Shown in pieces: positions 23,496-31,382 of a stretch of DNA of 41,563 nt. The DNA comes from Nocardia xishanensis NBRC 101358 (GTDB lineage Bacteria > Actinomycetota > Actinomycetes > Mycobacteriales > Mycobacteriaceae). The DNA lies in assembly GCF_001613365.1 (NCBI RefSeq), contig NZ_BDCF01000061.1, positions 1-41,563 on the forward strand, read 5' to 3'. The notes beneath the pieces are model-generated. The model had not been told where the DNA came from and searched no databases. It was given only the letters and a program-made list of their open reading frames with translations. Position 1 is the stretch's first letter, and each line of letters begins with the position of its first letter. A program made the position numbers and the translations under genes.

Positions 23496-24335
23496 TCAGA
23501 GGGTGAAGGCCAGATGCCGGACCAGGCGGCCGCCGAGTTCCGCGTCGCCCGTGATCGCGATCTCGTCGAGATGATCGGCCGCTTGGCGACGCCCGCCGCC
23601 GAGCCGCACGAAAAGCCCGGAGTCCATGGTGATCTCGACATCGGCGGGGCCGTCGAAGGCGTCCACGTAGGAGGCGCGTTCGTCGACCGCGATGCGCAAG
23701 GTCTGCGGCAGCGCGCCGGTCAGCGCGAAGCCGATGCGGGATCCGGCGGGTGCCTTGCCGAGCTTGGCGACCACCCGCGGCACCGATCCGGCGAACTCGG
23801 CGAACGCCAGTTCCGCGCGCCTGCCGCCCTCGTCCACCCGGACGCCGAGCGCGTCGGCGATGTCGAGTTCGTGCATCCAGCAGTCGAACAGCCGCACCCG
23901 CATGAACCGGCCGTAGGGGACCTGACCGATCGGTGAGACGGTGGGCGTCGTCCACGCGGCGTCGTCCATCTCGCGCAGCGCGGCGAGCCGCCGGTCAGTG
24001 ACCTCGCGGAACAGTTCCAGCAGTCGCGCGCCGGGCAGCGGGCGCAGCCGGTCGACCCAGATCTCGTTGAGCACCGCGGTCTCGTTGCGGACGTGCGGCA
24101 GCGACCGGACGTCGGTCTTCTCGCGCATCGGGTCGTGCGGCGGCGGCTTCTCGCCGAGCAGCCACGATTCGGTGCCGACCACGTGCGCGACCACGTCGAA
24201 CACGGTCCAGCCCGGCAGCCGTGTCGGTGTGCGCCATCGGTTTTCGTCCAGGTCGGCGACCAGCGCCGCGATGGCCTCCCACTGTTCGGCCAGCAGCGCG
24301 GTCAGCTCGGCGCGGTCTATCGTCCGGTCGGTCAT
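23496..24335 (-). CDS. Maleylpyruvate isomerase-fold, mycothiol-dependent enzyme
   Basis: 279 residues with an N-terminal DinB-like four-helix MDMPI_N domain. Candidate metal-binding His are in VFDVVAHVVGTESWLLGEK and RLFDCWMHELDIADALG. A C-terminal MDMPI_C/SCP-like domain follows (YVDAFDGPADVEITMDSGLF). The family uses mycothiol, the actinobacterial thiol, for isomerisation or S-transfer, but most members have no known substrate. The true start is ATG 24335 (MTDRTIDRAELTALLAEQ); the frame upstream of it overlaps the HIT gene and is not coding. The ATGA overlap with the HIT gene shows translational coupling. Confidence 0.92.
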   Translation of the reverse strand: MTDRTIDRAELTALLAEQWEAIAALVADLDENRWRTPTRLPGWTVFDVVAHVVGTESWLLGEKPPPHDPMREKTDVRSLPHVRNETAVLNEIWVDRLRPLPGARLLELFREVTDRRLAALREMDDAAWTTPTVSPIGQVPYGRFMRVRLFDCWMHELDIADALGVRVDEGGRRAELAFAEFAGSVPRVVAKLGKAPAGSRIGFALTGALPQTLRIAVDERASYVDAFDGPADVEITMDSGLFVRLGGGRRQAADHLDEIAITGDAELGGRLVRHLAFTL

Positions 24336-24817
24336 GCCTGCATTCCTTCCTGGGTGCCGAAGCCCTCGGTGTCGTCCTGACGCGCCAGCGTCGCCAGGCC
24401 CGTCCGGATGGCGTCGGCGGTGCTCTGCGGGTCGTGCGGCCTGCGCAGCAGGAAGCCCTTGGCGAAACTGAGCTTGTCGCCGTGCCTGCGCGGGATGACG
24501 TGCAGGTGGATGTGCGGCACGGTTTGGAACGCGGCTCTGCCGTCGTTGAGCACGAGATTGGCGCCGTCGGCGGCGAGGCTGCTTCGTCGCATGGCCAGCG
24601 CGATCCGGTGCCCGGCACGGAAGACCAGCGCGCCGACATCGGCGTCGAGATCCTCCAACTCCGTCGCGTGCCGTTTCGGCACGATGAGTGTGTGCCCGCG
24701 CGCGACGGGGCGGATATCGAGGAACGCGCACAGCAGATCGTCCTCGTAGACCTTGGTCGCCGGAGCTTCGCCCGCCACGATGCGGCAGAAGACGCAGTCG
24801 TTCACACCCGCGACCAT
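24332..24817 (-). CDS. HIT-family protein (nucleotide hydrolase)
   Basis: A 161-residue histidine-triad protein. The triad is PHIHLHVIPR (His102, His104, His106; His104 the likely nucleophile). The N-terminal CVFCRIVAGEAPA has Cys8 and Cys11, which may bind zinc with a His near residue 50. The core YEDDLLCAFLDIRPVARGHT is typical. HIT proteins hydrolyse or transfer nucleotides from phosphoramidates and AMP conjugates. The C-terminal extension (FAKGFLLRRPHDPQSTADAI) is found in many actinobacterial members. It is first in a unit with the isomerase-fold and S51 genes. The start is ATG 24817; GTG 24805 is possible. Confidence 0.92.
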   Translation of the reverse strand: MVAGVNDCVFCRIVAGEAPATKVYEDDLLCAFLDIRPVARGHTLIVPKRHATELEDLDADVGALVFRAGHRIALAMRRSSLAADGANLVLNDGRAAFQTVPHIHLHVIPRRHGDKLSFAKGFLLRRPHDPQSTADAIRTGLATLARQDDTEGFGTQEGMQA

Positions 24818-25115
24818 ACGGCGTAAGAGTGGTGTGGAACACCCCGAGCCCTCCGTCGAACATGACGCCCGTCACTCCGCGACTCGGTCTCGAGCGCCTG
24901 ACCAGTTCGCTGACGTCCCGGTAAGTAAGAGACCTCTGGGTTCGTTCTTGTGGCGCTCACCTGCGCGGACGAGTATCGCAGTCGAGGCGAGCGCCGCGGC
25001 GTGATGGGAACGGAGGTGCCGACGAGCTGCGGTGAAGCGGTGCAAATCCGGCATATGGGCGGAATTCGACCACGCCCTGTGACCGGCATCTCAGCTACGC
25101 TCACCGCGAGCCGGG

Positions 25116-25121
25116 TACAGT
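25116..25121 (+). promoter_or_regulatory. Candidate -10 box of the pnt operon
   Basis: TACAGT fits TANNNT and lies 95 bp upstream of the pntAa start. The 28-bp palindrome begins 14 bp downstream, about +6 to +8 relative to the expected transcript start. No clear -35 box. Confidence 0.35.
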
Positions 25122-25134
25122 TGCGAGGATTTTC

Positions 25135-25162
25135 GACGAACTTACTCGCGAGTAACTTCGTC
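25135..25162. promoter_or_regulatory. 28-bp near-perfect palindrome upstream of pntAa (operator candidate)
   Basis: The core TTACTCGCGAGTAA (25142-25155) is a perfect 14-bp palindrome. The symmetry extends on both sides to 28 bp with a single mismatched pair (C25141/C25156). Its size and place just downstream of a possible -10 box suit a TetR-type repressor. No candidate regulator gene is adjacent in this window; M. tuberculosis has a TetR gene (Rv0158) directly after its pnt operon. Confidence 0.6.
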
Positions 25163-25210
25163 CGGACATCGGTCGGTGGCCAACAGCCAGCACGAGAAGG
25201 AAGTCTGACA

Positions 25211-26326
25211 GTGGAGACAACGCAAAACGTTGGCGACTCGTCGCCGCGCGGAGCGCGTGTCGGAGTCGTTCGCGAGTCCAACGCGGGCGAGCGGCGTGTC
25301 GCTTTGGTGCCCAAGATCATTCCGGCGCTGCTCAAGCAGGGTGTCGATGTGGTCGTGGAAGCCGGCGCCGGACTGAATGCGCTCATTCCCGACGAGGCCT
25401 ACGAGGCCGCCGGTGCGACCATCGGCGATCCCTGGTCGGCCGAGGTGGTCGTGAAGGTGGCCCCGCCGAGCGACGCCGAGGTGGCCAAGCTGTCGGGCGG
25501 GCAGACGCTGATCGGATTCCTCGCCCCGCGCAACGCCGACAACCAGATCGCGGCGCTGAAGTCGGCGGGGGTGCAGGCTTTCGCGGTCGAGGCGATTCCG
25601 CGTATCTCGCGCGCGCAGGTGATGGACGCCCTGTCGTCCCAGGCGAATGTCGCCGGATACAAGGCCGTACTTTTGGCCGCGTCGGAGTCGACTCGCTTCT
25701 TCCCGATGCTGACCACCGCGGCGGGCACCGTGAAGCCCGCGACCGTGCTGGTGCTCGGCGTCGGCGTCGCCGGGTTGCAGGCGCTCGCCACGGCCAAGCG
25801 GCTCGGTGGCCGCACCACCGGTTACGACGTGCGTCCCGAGGTCGCCGATCAGGTGCGTTCGGTCGGTGCGCAGTGGCTGGATCTGGGTATCGACGCCGCC
25901 GGTGAGGGCGGTTACGCGCGTGAGCTGACCGAGGAAGAGAAGGCGAAGCAGCAGCAGGCGCTCGAGGACGCGATCAAGGGCTTCGACGTGGTGATCACCA
26001 CCGCGCTCGTGCCGGGTCGCCCCGCGCCGCGACTGGTGACCGCCGCCGCGGTGGAGGGCATGAAGCCGGGCAGCGTGATCGTGGACCTGGCCGGTGAGAC
26101 CGGCGGTAACTGCGAGCTGACGGAGCCCGGTGAGACCGTGGTCAAGCACGGCGTCACCATCGCCTCGCCGCTGAACCTGCCCGCGACCATGCCCGAGCAC
26201 GCCTCGGAGTTGTACTCCAAGAACATCGCGGCCCTGTTGGAGCTGATGCTGGTCGACGGCAAGGTGGCCCCCGACTTCGAGGATCAGGTGCTGGCCGATT
26301 CCTGCGTCACTCGTGAGGTGAACTGA
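25211..26326 (+). CDS. pntAa: NAD(P) transhydrogenase subunit alpha part 1 (NAD-binding dI)
   Basis: 371 residues, the soluble NAD(H)-binding domain I of proton-translocating transhydrogenase. Visible are RVGVVRESNAGERRVALVPK, the Rossmann fold VLVLGVGVAGLQALATAKRL, the mobile-loop region and ITTALVPGRPAPRLVT. The complex transfers hydride between NADH and NADP, driven by the proton gradient, at the cytoplasmic membrane. The GTG start at 25211 is preceded by AAGGAAG 8 nt upstream; the longer frame from 24950 is not coding. The split alpha subunit (Aa and Ab) is the arrangement in mycobacteria. It overlaps pntAb by 1 bp (TGATG). Confidence 0.96.
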   Translation: METTQNVGDSSPRGARVGVVRESNAGERRVALVPKIIPALLKQGVDVVVEAGAGLNALIPDEAYEAAGATIGDPWSAEVVVKVAPPSDAEVAKLSGGQTLIGFLAPRNADNQIAALKSAGVQAFAVEAIPRISRAQVMDALSSQANVAGYKAVLLAASESTRFFPMLTTAAGTVKPATVLVLGVGVAGLQALATAKRLGGRTTGYDVRPEVADQVRSVGAQWLDLGIDAAGEGGYARELTEEEKAKQQQALEDAIKGFDVVITTALVPGRPAPRLVTAAAVEGMKPGSVIVDLAGETGGNCELTEPGETVVKHGVTIASPLNLPATMPEHASELYSKNIAALLELMLVDGKVAPDFEDQVLADSCVTREVN

Positions 26327-26646
26327 TGTATACCGAACTGTTGGCGAACATCGCGATCCTGGTGCTGTCCGGGTTCGTCGGTTTCGCCGTCATCTCCAAG
26401 GTCCCCAACACCCTGCACACCCCGCTGATGTCGGGTACCAACGCCATTCATGGCATCGTCGTTTTGGGTGCGTTGGTGACGTTGGGCCGGGTGGAGGATC
26501 CCTCGATCGGCATCCAGATCATTCTGTTCGTCGCGCTGGTGTTCGGAACCTTGAACGTGGTCGGTGGTTTCGTGGTGACCGACCGGATGCTGGGCATGTT
26601 CAAGGCCAAGAAGCCGGTCGCCGCGGTCGAGAAGGCGGGCGAGTAA
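26326..26646 (+). CDS. pntAb: NAD(P) transhydrogenase subunit alpha part 2 (membrane)
   Basis: 106 residues with about three transmembrane segments (ANIAILVLSGFVGFAVISKV; GTNAIHGIVVLGALVTLG; IQIILFVALVFGTLNVVGGF). It ends with a basic tail. It is the C-terminal membrane part of the alpha subunit and forms half of the proton channel with PntB. The LHTPLMSGTNAIHG motif is highly conserved in the family. The start codon overlaps the pntAa stop, and pntB follows after 4 bp, so the three subunits are made in a coupled way. Confidence 0.95.
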   Translation: MYTELLANIAILVLSGFVGFAVISKVPNTLHTPLMSGTNAIHGIVVLGALVTLGRVEDPSIGIQIILFVALVFGTLNVVGGFVVTDRMLGMFKAKKPVAAVEKAGE

Positions 26647-26650
26647 CGCT

Positions 26651-28069
26651 ATGGACAACTTGGTCAACATCCTCTACATCGTCGCGTTCTCGCTGTTCAT
26701 CTACGGTCTGATGGGTCTGACCGGCCCGAAGACCGCGGTGCGTGGCAACTGGATCGCCGCGGTGGGTATGGGCATCGCGGTCGTCGCGACGCTGATCGCG
26801 GTGCGCGACACCAGCAACTGGATCATCATCGTCGCCGGACTCGTGGTCGGTGTCGCGCTCGGTGTGCCACCGGCGCGGTTCACCAAGATGACCGCGATGC
26901 CGCAGCTGGTGGCCGCGTTCAACGGTGTCGGCGGTGGCACGGTCGCGCTCATCGCGTGGGCCGAATTCCTCGACACCACCGGCTTCTCGAACTTCCAGCA
27001 CGGTGAGGAACCGACCGTGCACATCATCGTCGGCTCGCTGTTCGCCGCGATCATCGGTTCGGTCTCGTTCTGGGGCTCGCTGATCGCCTTCGGAAAGCTC
27101 CAGGAGATCCTGCCCGGCAAGCCGATCGGCATCGGCCGCCTCCAGCAGCCGCTGAACCTGCTGCTGCTGGTGGTCGCGATCGCCGCGGCGGTGGTCATCG
27201 GCATCGGCGCCGCCGACGGTGGCGCACCCTGGTGGTGGATGGTTCTGCTGCTCCTGGCCGCCGGTGTGCTCGGGTTGATGGTGGTGCTGCCCATCGGCGG
27301 CGCGGACATGCCCGTGGTCATCTCCCTGCTCAACGCGCTCACCGGTCTGTCGGCCGCGGCGGCGGGTCTGGCGTTGAACAACACCGCGATGATCGTGGCG
27401 GGCATGATCGTCGGCGCGTCCGGTTCGATCCTGACCAACCTGATGGCCAAGGCCATGAACCGCTCCATCCCCGCCATCGTCGCGGGTGGATTCGGTGGCG
27501 GCGGCACCGCACCCGGCGCGGGTGGCGGTGAGCAGAAGCAGGCCAAGGCCACCTCGGCCGCGGACGCCGCGATCCAGATGGCCTACGCCAACCAGGTGAT
27601 CGTGGTCCCCGGCTACGGTATGGCCGTCGCCCAGGCCCAGCACGCGGTCAAGGAGATGGCCGAGCTGCTCGAGAAGAAGGGTGTGGAGGTCAAATACGCC
27701 ATCCACCCGGTCGCCGGTCGCATGCCCGGACACATGAACGTCCTGCTGGCCGAGGCCGAGGTCTCCTATGACGCGATGAAGGAAATGGACGACATCAACG
27801 GCGAGTTCGGCCGCACCGACGTCGCCCTGGTCATCGGCGCCAACGACGTCACCAACCCGGCCGCCCGCGAGGATGCCTCCAGCCCGATCTACGGCATGCC
27901 GGTGCTCAACGTCGACCAGGCCAAGTCGGTGATCGTGCTCAAGCGGTCGATGAACTCCGGCTTCGCCGGCATCGACAACCCGCTGTTCTACGCCGACACC
28001 ACCTCGATGCTGTTCGGCGACGCCAAGAAGTCCGTCGGCGCCGTCACCGAGGAACTGAAGGCGCTGTAG
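26651..28069 (+). CDS. pntB: NAD(P) transhydrogenase subunit beta
   Basis: 472 residues: an N-terminal membrane domain with about eight or nine segments (YIVAFSLFIYGLMGLTGP first), then the soluble NADP(H)-binding domain III from about residue 290. Domain III carries VVPGYGMAVAQAQHAVKEM, HPVAGRMPGHMNVLLAEA, VALVIGANDVTNPAARED and SMNSGFAGIDNPLF, all family landmarks. With PntAa and PntAb it couples proton translocation to NADPH supply. A strong hairpin terminator follows 30 bp after the stop. Confidence 0.96.
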   Translation: MDNLVNILYIVAFSLFIYGLMGLTGPKTAVRGNWIAAVGMGIAVVATLIAVRDTSNWIIIVAGLVVGVALGVPPARFTKMTAMPQLVAAFNGVGGGTVALIAWAEFLDTTGFSNFQHGEEPTVHIIVGSLFAAIIGSVSFWGSLIAFGKLQEILPGKPIGIGRLQQPLNLLLLVVAIAAAVVIGIGAADGGAPWWWMVLLLLAAGVLGLMVVLPIGGADMPVVISLLNALTGLSAAAAGLALNNTAMIVAGMIVGASGSILTNLMAKAMNRSIPAIVAGGFGGGGTAPGAGGGEQKQAKATSAADAAIQMAYANQVIVVPGYGMAVAQAQHAVKEMAELLEKKGVEVKYAIHPVAGRMPGHMNVLLAEAEVSYDAMKEMDDINGEFGRTDVALVIGANDVTNPAAREDASSPIYGMPVLNVDQAKSVIVLKRSMNSGFAGIDNPLFYADTTSMLFGDAKKSVGAVTEELKAL

Positions 28070-28099
28070 CGCTCGAGGCGCGGTGAACACGCAGTACGG

Positions 28100-28137
28100 C
28101 GGCCCCTCGCTCCGGTGGAGCGAGGGGCCGTTTCGTT
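28100..28137 (+). terminator. Intrinsic terminator after pntB
   Basis: A 14-bp perfect stem (28100-28113 with 28117-28130) with a 3-nt loop is followed by TTTCGTT. It lies 30 bp after pntB and closes the operon. Confidence 0.88.
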
Positions 28138-28184
28138 CCGTCGCGGGTTAATTCGGTGGACGCCACCGGTCCGACACGCCGAAC

Positions 28185-29324
28185 ATGGTCGGAATGTTGG
28201 AACGCAAGGAACCACTTCGATTGATCGGGCCCGAGACGGGTCCGGCCGATCCGGCCGAGAGCCTGCGGTGGTCCGTCGCACTGGATTCGTACTACTCACC
28301 GCGCGATGTGCTCGACGTGCTCGCGCTGACCCCGTTCGTGCGCGGCGATCAGGCCCGCTACCGCAAGAAGCAGCTCGAACGCGTGCGCGTCGACGCGCCG
28401 CTGCGCCCGGCGGGTTCGCGAGTGGCCCGCGCCATCGAGGAGGACAACAGCCGCTCGATCCTCGTGGTCGGCGACGGATGGACGCTGCGCGCCGACCGCT
28501 GGGCCGACCGGTCCGCGGTGGTCGAGGTCACGGCCGTCACCGACGAACTGGCGAACGACATCCTGGCCGAATCGATCCGGGACGCCGAGGAGCCGTCCCC
28601 AGTGGACGACGGCATCGAGATGGGATTCTGGTACCTGCACGGACAGCACGGTCCGCGGCGGCGGCAACACGACATCGAGACACCGGTCTGGTCGGATATC
28701 CGCCGCAATTACCCGGATCTGGCCGCCGCCGCACTGGACCGGCTGATGGCCATGTCGCCGAACGACATTCGCGGTCGGCTGCTTCTGCTGCACGGCCCGC
28801 CCGGCACCGGGAAGACCACGGCGTTGCGCGCGTTGGCCAGGGCGTGGGAGTCGTGGTGCCAGGTCGACTGCGTGCTGGATCCGGAGATGCTGTTCAGCCA
28901 GCCCGGTTACCTCATGTCGGCCGCCACCGAAGTCGACGGCGAACGCCGCCGCTGGCGGCTGCTGGTGCTGGAGGACTGCGACGAGCTCATCAGGGCCGAA
29001 GCGAAAGCGTCCGCGGGCCAGGGTCTTTCCCGACTGCTCAACCTCACCGACGGCATGCTCGGCCAAGGCCGCGACGTGCTCGTCGCCATCACCACCAACG
29101 AGGACCTGTCCCGCCTGCACCCCGCCGTCACCCGCCCCGGCCGCTGCCTGGCGCAACTGGAGATCGGCCGCCTCTCGGCCGCCGAAGCACGCCGCTGGCT
29201 CGGCCCATCCTCCGCCACCATTCCCGACGAGGGCGTCTCGCTCGCCGAACTCCTCGCCCTGCGACACGGCGCGGCTCGCATCGACACCGCCGCGGCCCGG
29301 CCGGATTCGGGCATGTATCTGTAG
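28185..29324 (+). CDS. AAA-family ATPase with DUF5925 N-terminal domain
   Basis: 379 residues. Residues 1-165 resemble DUF5925 (RWSVALDSYYSPRDVLDVLA; IEMGFWYLHGQHGPRRRQ). Residues about 166-350 form an AAA module: Walker A HGPPGTGKTT (203-212), Walker B LLVLEDCDEL (about 259-268), sensor AITTNEDLSRLHPAVTRPGR with the arginine-finger region. Proteins of this kind are common in actinobacteria and their role is unknown; they may remodel an unidentified partner. ATG 28185 and ATG 28194 are both possible starts, and no clear ribosome site is seen. The gene is downstream of the pnt terminator and upstream of an MFS gene, with no functional link obvious. Confidence 0.88.
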   Translation: MVGMLERKEPLRLIGPETGPADPAESLRWSVALDSYYSPRDVLDVLALTPFVRGDQARYRKKQLERVRVDAPLRPAGSRVARAIEEDNSRSILVVGDGWTLRADRWADRSAVVEVTAVTDELANDILAESIRDAEEPSPVDDGIEMGFWYLHGQHGPRRRQHDIETPVWSDIRRNYPDLAAAALDRLMAMSPNDIRGRLLLLHGPPGTGKTTALRALARAWESWCQVDCVLDPEMLFSQPGYLMSAATEVDGERRRWRLLVLEDCDELIRAEAKASAGQGLSRLLNLTDGMLGQGRDVLVAITTNEDLSRLHPAVTRPGRCLAQLEIGRLSAAEARRWLGPSSATIPDEGVSLAELLALRHGAARIDTAAARPDSGMYL

Positions 29325-29382
29325 GAGCCCGTGCGGTGGAGAATCAGCACCCCTCGCGCGACGCCCAGGTACCGTCGAGGTG

Positions 29383-30645
29383 GTGTCAGCCATGACGGTC
29401 GACGGGCGGACGCGCCTCGCGCGGGGTGCGGTGTTCACGGTATTCGGTCTGAACGGATTCCTGCTGGCGATGTGGGTCGTGCACATCCCGGTGATCACCG
29501 ATCGGACCGGGGTTTCCCATTCGACGTTGGGCATGTTCATTCTGCTCATGGCGGGTGCGGGCATCGTCGGCATGCGGATCGCGGGGCCGCTCGCCGACCG
29601 GTTCGGCAGCAGCAGGCTGGTCGGCGCCGCCGCGTTCATAGCGTCGGTGGCCGTGCTCGGTCCTGGATTCGCGACCGGCCCGGTGTCGCTGGGTTCGGCG
29701 CTGGCCTGCTTCGGGTTCGGCAACGGCGCGTTGGACGTCTCGATGAATGCCCAAGCGGTGCAGGTCGAGCGAGCCTATGGGCGTCCGATCATGTCGGCGT
29801 TCCACGCGCTGTTCTCCGGCGGCGGACTGCTCGGCTCACTGCTGGGCGCCGCCGCCCTGCGCGCGGGCTGGGACGTGCGCGTCACGCTCGTCCTGGCCTC
29901 GGTGGCGTGCCTGGCGCTGCTGGCCGCGAGCGTTCCGCGCCTGCTGCCCGGCCCCGCCACGCCGCACCCGCCGGAGCCGCCCGGCTCGGAAGTGATCGGC
30001 CCCGCGCACACCGAGGACGCCGCCGACGTCCCGGAACCCGGGCACGGGCGCAAGGTGCTGGCGTTGGCCGCGCTCGCCTTCGCGGTGCTGCTCACGGAAG
30101 GCGTCGCCGCCGACTGGAGCACCCTGCACATGCGCGAACACCTCGGCGTCGACCAAGCCACCGCCGCGCTGGCGTTCGGCGCGTTCTCGGTGACCATGAC
30201 CGCGGGCCGCTTCGCCGCCGACCGGGTCAGCGGCGCGTTCGGCCGGGTCGCCGTGGTCCGCTACGGAACCCTCCTCGCCGCCCTCGGCCTCGGCCTCATC
30301 ATGTTCTCGCCCTTCACGCCGCTGACGCTGACCGGTTGGGCGCTCTGCGGCCTCGGTCTCTCCGGCAGCGTCCCGCAGATATTCACGGCCGCGGGCAATC
30401 TGGGCACCCGCACCGCCGCCACCGACATGTCCCACGTCTTCGGTCTCGGCTATCTCGGCCTGCTCGCGGGCCCCGCCATCATCGGCTGGCTCACCGAACT
30501 GATCCCTCTCACCACCGCCATGGTGGTCCCGCTCATCGCGGTTCTGCTCTGCGCCTGGCAGGCGGGTGTCGTCGCCCCGGCCGAGGACCCTCCCCCTCAG
30601 CACCCGCCCGCGGAACCGGTCCGGGACACCGTTGGCCCGAGCTGA
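29383..30645 (+). CDS. MFS transporter
   Basis: About 420 residues with twelve predicted membrane segments. The cytoplasmic loop motif RIAGPLADRFGSSRLVGAAA (between segments 2 and 3) is the major facilitator A motif. The middle loop (about residues 190-222) is Pro/Glu-rich, and the C-terminal tail is Pro-rich. The protein resembles YbjJ-type permeases (FGFGNGALDVSMNAQAVQVE), often annotated as sugar or drug transporters; the substrate is unknown. TACCGT at 29370-29375 lies 7 nt before GTG 29383, suggesting a leaderless start there; GTG 29380 and ATG 29392 are alternatives. Confidence 0.9.
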   Translation: MSAMTVDGRTRLARGAVFTVFGLNGFLLAMWVVHIPVITDRTGVSHSTLGMFILLMAGAGIVGMRIAGPLADRFGSSRLVGAAAFIASVAVLGPGFATGPVSLGSALACFGFGNGALDVSMNAQAVQVERAYGRPIMSAFHALFSGGGLLGSLLGAAALRAGWDVRVTLVLASVACLALLAASVPRLLPGPATPHPPEPPGSEVIGPAHTEDAADVPEPGHGRKVLALAALAFAVLLTEGVAADWSTLHMREHLGVDQATAALAFGAFSVTMTAGRFAADRVSGAFGRVAVVRYGTLLAALGLGLIMFSPFTPLTLTGWALCGLGLSGSVPQIFTAAGNLGTRTAATDMSHVFGLGYLGLLAGPAIIGWLTELIPLTTAMVVPLIAVLLCAWQAGVVAPAEDPPPQHPPAEPVRDTVGPS

Positions 30646-30851
30646 TCCGGATGCGCGGCGCTCGCCGTTGAACTCCACGTCCGCGGGTGGGCACATTCCT
30701 GTCCTTACATTTTCAACCGGTTTTCGCCATCCGCTATTCCGGTGGATCGCTTCACGGGGCCGATCGAGCCGTCAGCCGAGGCGGCGTTGCCTCCCAGACG
30801 AAGCCTCTTGCCGTCGCCGAGTATTCGAGGGCGTCCGGCGTCGAGCCGCGC
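30646..30851. other. Intergenic stretch between MFS gene and reductase pseudogene
   Basis: About 200 bp with no gene, no hairpin terminator and no repeat that I can support. It is partly less GC-rich than its neighbours (around 30690-30750). It may contain further decayed sequence from the neighbouring pseudogene. Confidence 0.35.
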
Positions 30852-31303
30852 TCACCGAACGGGCACCTGCGGCACCGCCCACACACCGGCCCGCGCGGTC
30901 TCGGCGACGTACTCGCTGAAATCCTTGCCCTCGCGCCCGAGCGCGCGCCGCACGCCATCCGTGACGGCGGAGTTCCGGCCCGGATTTCCGTACGATCCGC
31001 TCGCCTTCCAGCGCCTCCGGCTCGCCGCGTCCGGACAACAGCACCAGCTTGCGCACGCCACCGGCCGCGGCCGCCGCGCTGAACGCCCTGATGACGTCCG
31101 GAGCGTCCGGTGCGGCGAGATCACATCGGTCAGCGCGGGCCCCCAGGTGGCGCGGTCCGTCCAGTCGAACGGAATCTCCGCGGCACGGGACCGACGCGGA
31201 CCTCGTGGCCGCCCGCCACGAGCCGGGCCGCCACCCGGGAACCGGTCTTACCGGTGCCTCCGGTGAGGAGGATGCGGGGCTCGGCGTTGTCGTTGCTTTG
31301 CAT
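30852..31303 (-). pseudogene. Decayed NmrA-like NAD(P)H-binding reductase
   Basis: Three pieces of one protein lie in three different frames. The N-terminus is intact (MQSNDNAEPRILLTGGTGKTGSRV, frame ending near 31215), with a TGGTGKTG dinucleotide loop. A short piece IPFDWTDRATWGPALTDV follows in a second frame. A third frame gives DLAAPDAPDVIRAFSAAA, then GGVRKLVLLSGRGEPEALEG. The C-terminus (VTDGVRRALGREGKDFSEYV) returns to the second frame and ends at 30852. Intact homologues have about 280 residues; here more than 100 residues are missing before the C-terminal piece. Two or more deletions or frameshifts make function impossible. The gene is divergent from an AraC regulator, the usual pairing for this reductase family. 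Confidence 0.8.
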
Positions 31304-31370
31304 GAACCAAGTACATCGCCGGGAGTCGAGCCGGAACACGGTTCAGCCGCTCGGACCATGCGTCCGCGTC

Positions 31371-31376
31371 TACTGT
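31371..31376 (+). promoter_or_regulatory. Candidate -10 box for leaderless AraC regulator
   Basis: TACTGT fits TANNNT and GTG 31383 follows after 6 nt. No Shine-Dalgarno is present, consistent with a leaderless transcript. Confidence 0.4.
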
Positions 31377-31382
31377 GAACAC

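Larger units (their letters stand above)
24818..25210. other. Divergent intergenic region (HIT / transhydrogenase)
   Basis: About 390 bp without a gene. The open frame running through it from 24950 into pntAa has no homology upstream of 25211. It holds the transhydrogenase promoter and the long palindrome listed separately. The rest shows no clear structure; a sequence at about 25045-25060 that recalls part of a cobalamin riboswitch lacks the rest of that motif. Confidence 0.5.

Noticed and set aside
25010..25080. Possible cobalamin riboswitch before pntAa
   Set aside because: GGTGCAAATCCGGCA and an upstream GGGAAC recall part of the B12 element, but spacing is wrong and the following conserved core and B12 box are missing. 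The transhydrogenase operon is not a usual target.
24950..25210. N-terminal extension of pntAa by 87 codons
   Set aside because: It has no similarity to domain I, it would run through the palindromic operator, and GTG 25211 has a good ribosome site at the right spacing.
31110..31382. N-terminal extension of the AraC regulator
   Set aside because: It lies antisense over the NmrA pseudogene and its product has no similarity; GTG 31383 gives the family's usual first residues.
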